Below, piece after piece: positions 63,924 through 64,000 of a stretch of 64,000 bases of DNA. The stretch spans positions 550,559-614,558 of the forward strand of contig NZ_KI912095.1 in assembly GCF_000517025.1 (NCBI RefSeq), read 5' to 3'. The translations under genes were made by a program, and so were the position numbers. The notes below the pieces were generated by a model. That model searched no databases, had not been told where the DNA came from, and was given only the letters and a program-made list of their open reading frames with translations. How positions within the stretch are numbered: the stretch's first letter is position 1; every line of letters starts with the position of its first letter. Source of the stretch: Halonatronum saccharophilum DSM 13868 (lineage in GTDB: Bacteria; Bacillota; Halanaerobiia; Halobacteroidales; Halobacteroidaceae).

Positions 63924-64000
63924 AGATTAAGCCCTCGATCTATTAGTACCAGTCAGCTAAAAGTATTACTACTCTTACACCTCTGGCCTATCTACCTGAT
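63924..64000 (-). rRNA. rrl: 23S ribosomal RNA, 3' end (partial)
   Basis: The minus strand reads GGTACTAATAGATCGAGGGC near 63930-63950, the conserved 3' end of bacterial 23S rRNA. The gene continues beyond the window edge. The 122-bp gap to the 5S gene shows no tRNA. Confidence 0.9.

Overview
The window is a contiguous piece of a low-GC (roughly one third G+C), spore-forming, anaerobic Firmicute chromosome. It has a complete spoIIIA operon, an uninterrupted sigK, yunB, the CggR glycolytic operon, an NfnAB transhydrogenase, and frequent TTG/GTG starts behind strong Shine-Dalgarno (SD) sites. Protein character and gene order fit a halophilic Halanaerobiales member of the Halobacteroidaceae type best. 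That placement is an inference from recognition, not from a search. I saw no prophage, insertion sequence, plasmid gene or CRISPR array. Almost everything is transcribed on the minus strand; the exceptions are a GH57/DUF4912 pair and a PBP1A gene.

Layout: tRNA-Trp, tmRNA, smpB, rnr and secG lie at the left end (41-3645). The glycolytic operon cggR-gap-pgk-tpiA-gpmI-eno (3957-11952) has a visible promoter and CggR-like operator sites. It is followed by whiA-yvcK-rapZ, two PHP-family phosphoesterase paralogues and an orphan mannose-family EIIC-like protein (12146-18272). A small glycogen/starch module follows (18623-21550). Then come nfnBA (21638-23858), a Kae1-like protein with nusB, the Asp23/AmaP/DUF2273 envelope-stress trio, and accC with a carboxyltransferase-biotin carrier fusion (24395-30633). 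The sporulation block spoIIIAH-AA and sigK covers 30926-37573. The DUF4911-udk-U32-trmR-mltG tRNA-modification/envelope block covers 37736-41595. Next are DUF1292-ruvX, an uncharacterised three-gene envelope locus, ireB, alaS and a YrrI-like permease (42144-52026). yunB, tyrS, PBP1A, mutS2, NIF3, cvpA and zapA follow (52308-62728). The right end is the tail of an rRNA operon: 23S, 5S, tRNA-Gln, -Glu, -Tyr, -Gly.

Two DNA-level signals stand out and are not explained by the genes. First, the heptamer TTGGCCC (or its complement GGGCCAA; usual octamer GTTGGCCC) occurs about 47 times by hand count, where only about two are expected. It lies in all three reading frames and in both orientations, like an uptake-type or HIP1-type highly iterated sequence. 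Second, three unrelated genes (pgk, a Kae1-like gene and tRNA-Glu) are each followed by two or three tandem units of 107-111 bp. Each unit carries a copy of that gene's own 3' end joined to a hairpin of a shared architecture. In the protein genes the copies differ mainly at synonymous positions. This looks like a family of very small elements that insert at gene ends and regenerate them.

Other points of note are a pyruvate/oxaloacetate carboxyltransferase fused to an AccB-type carrier with an internal ribosome-binding site, several genes whose SD spacing points to CTG, ATT or ATC start codons, and a spoIIIA operon split by palindromic repeats.
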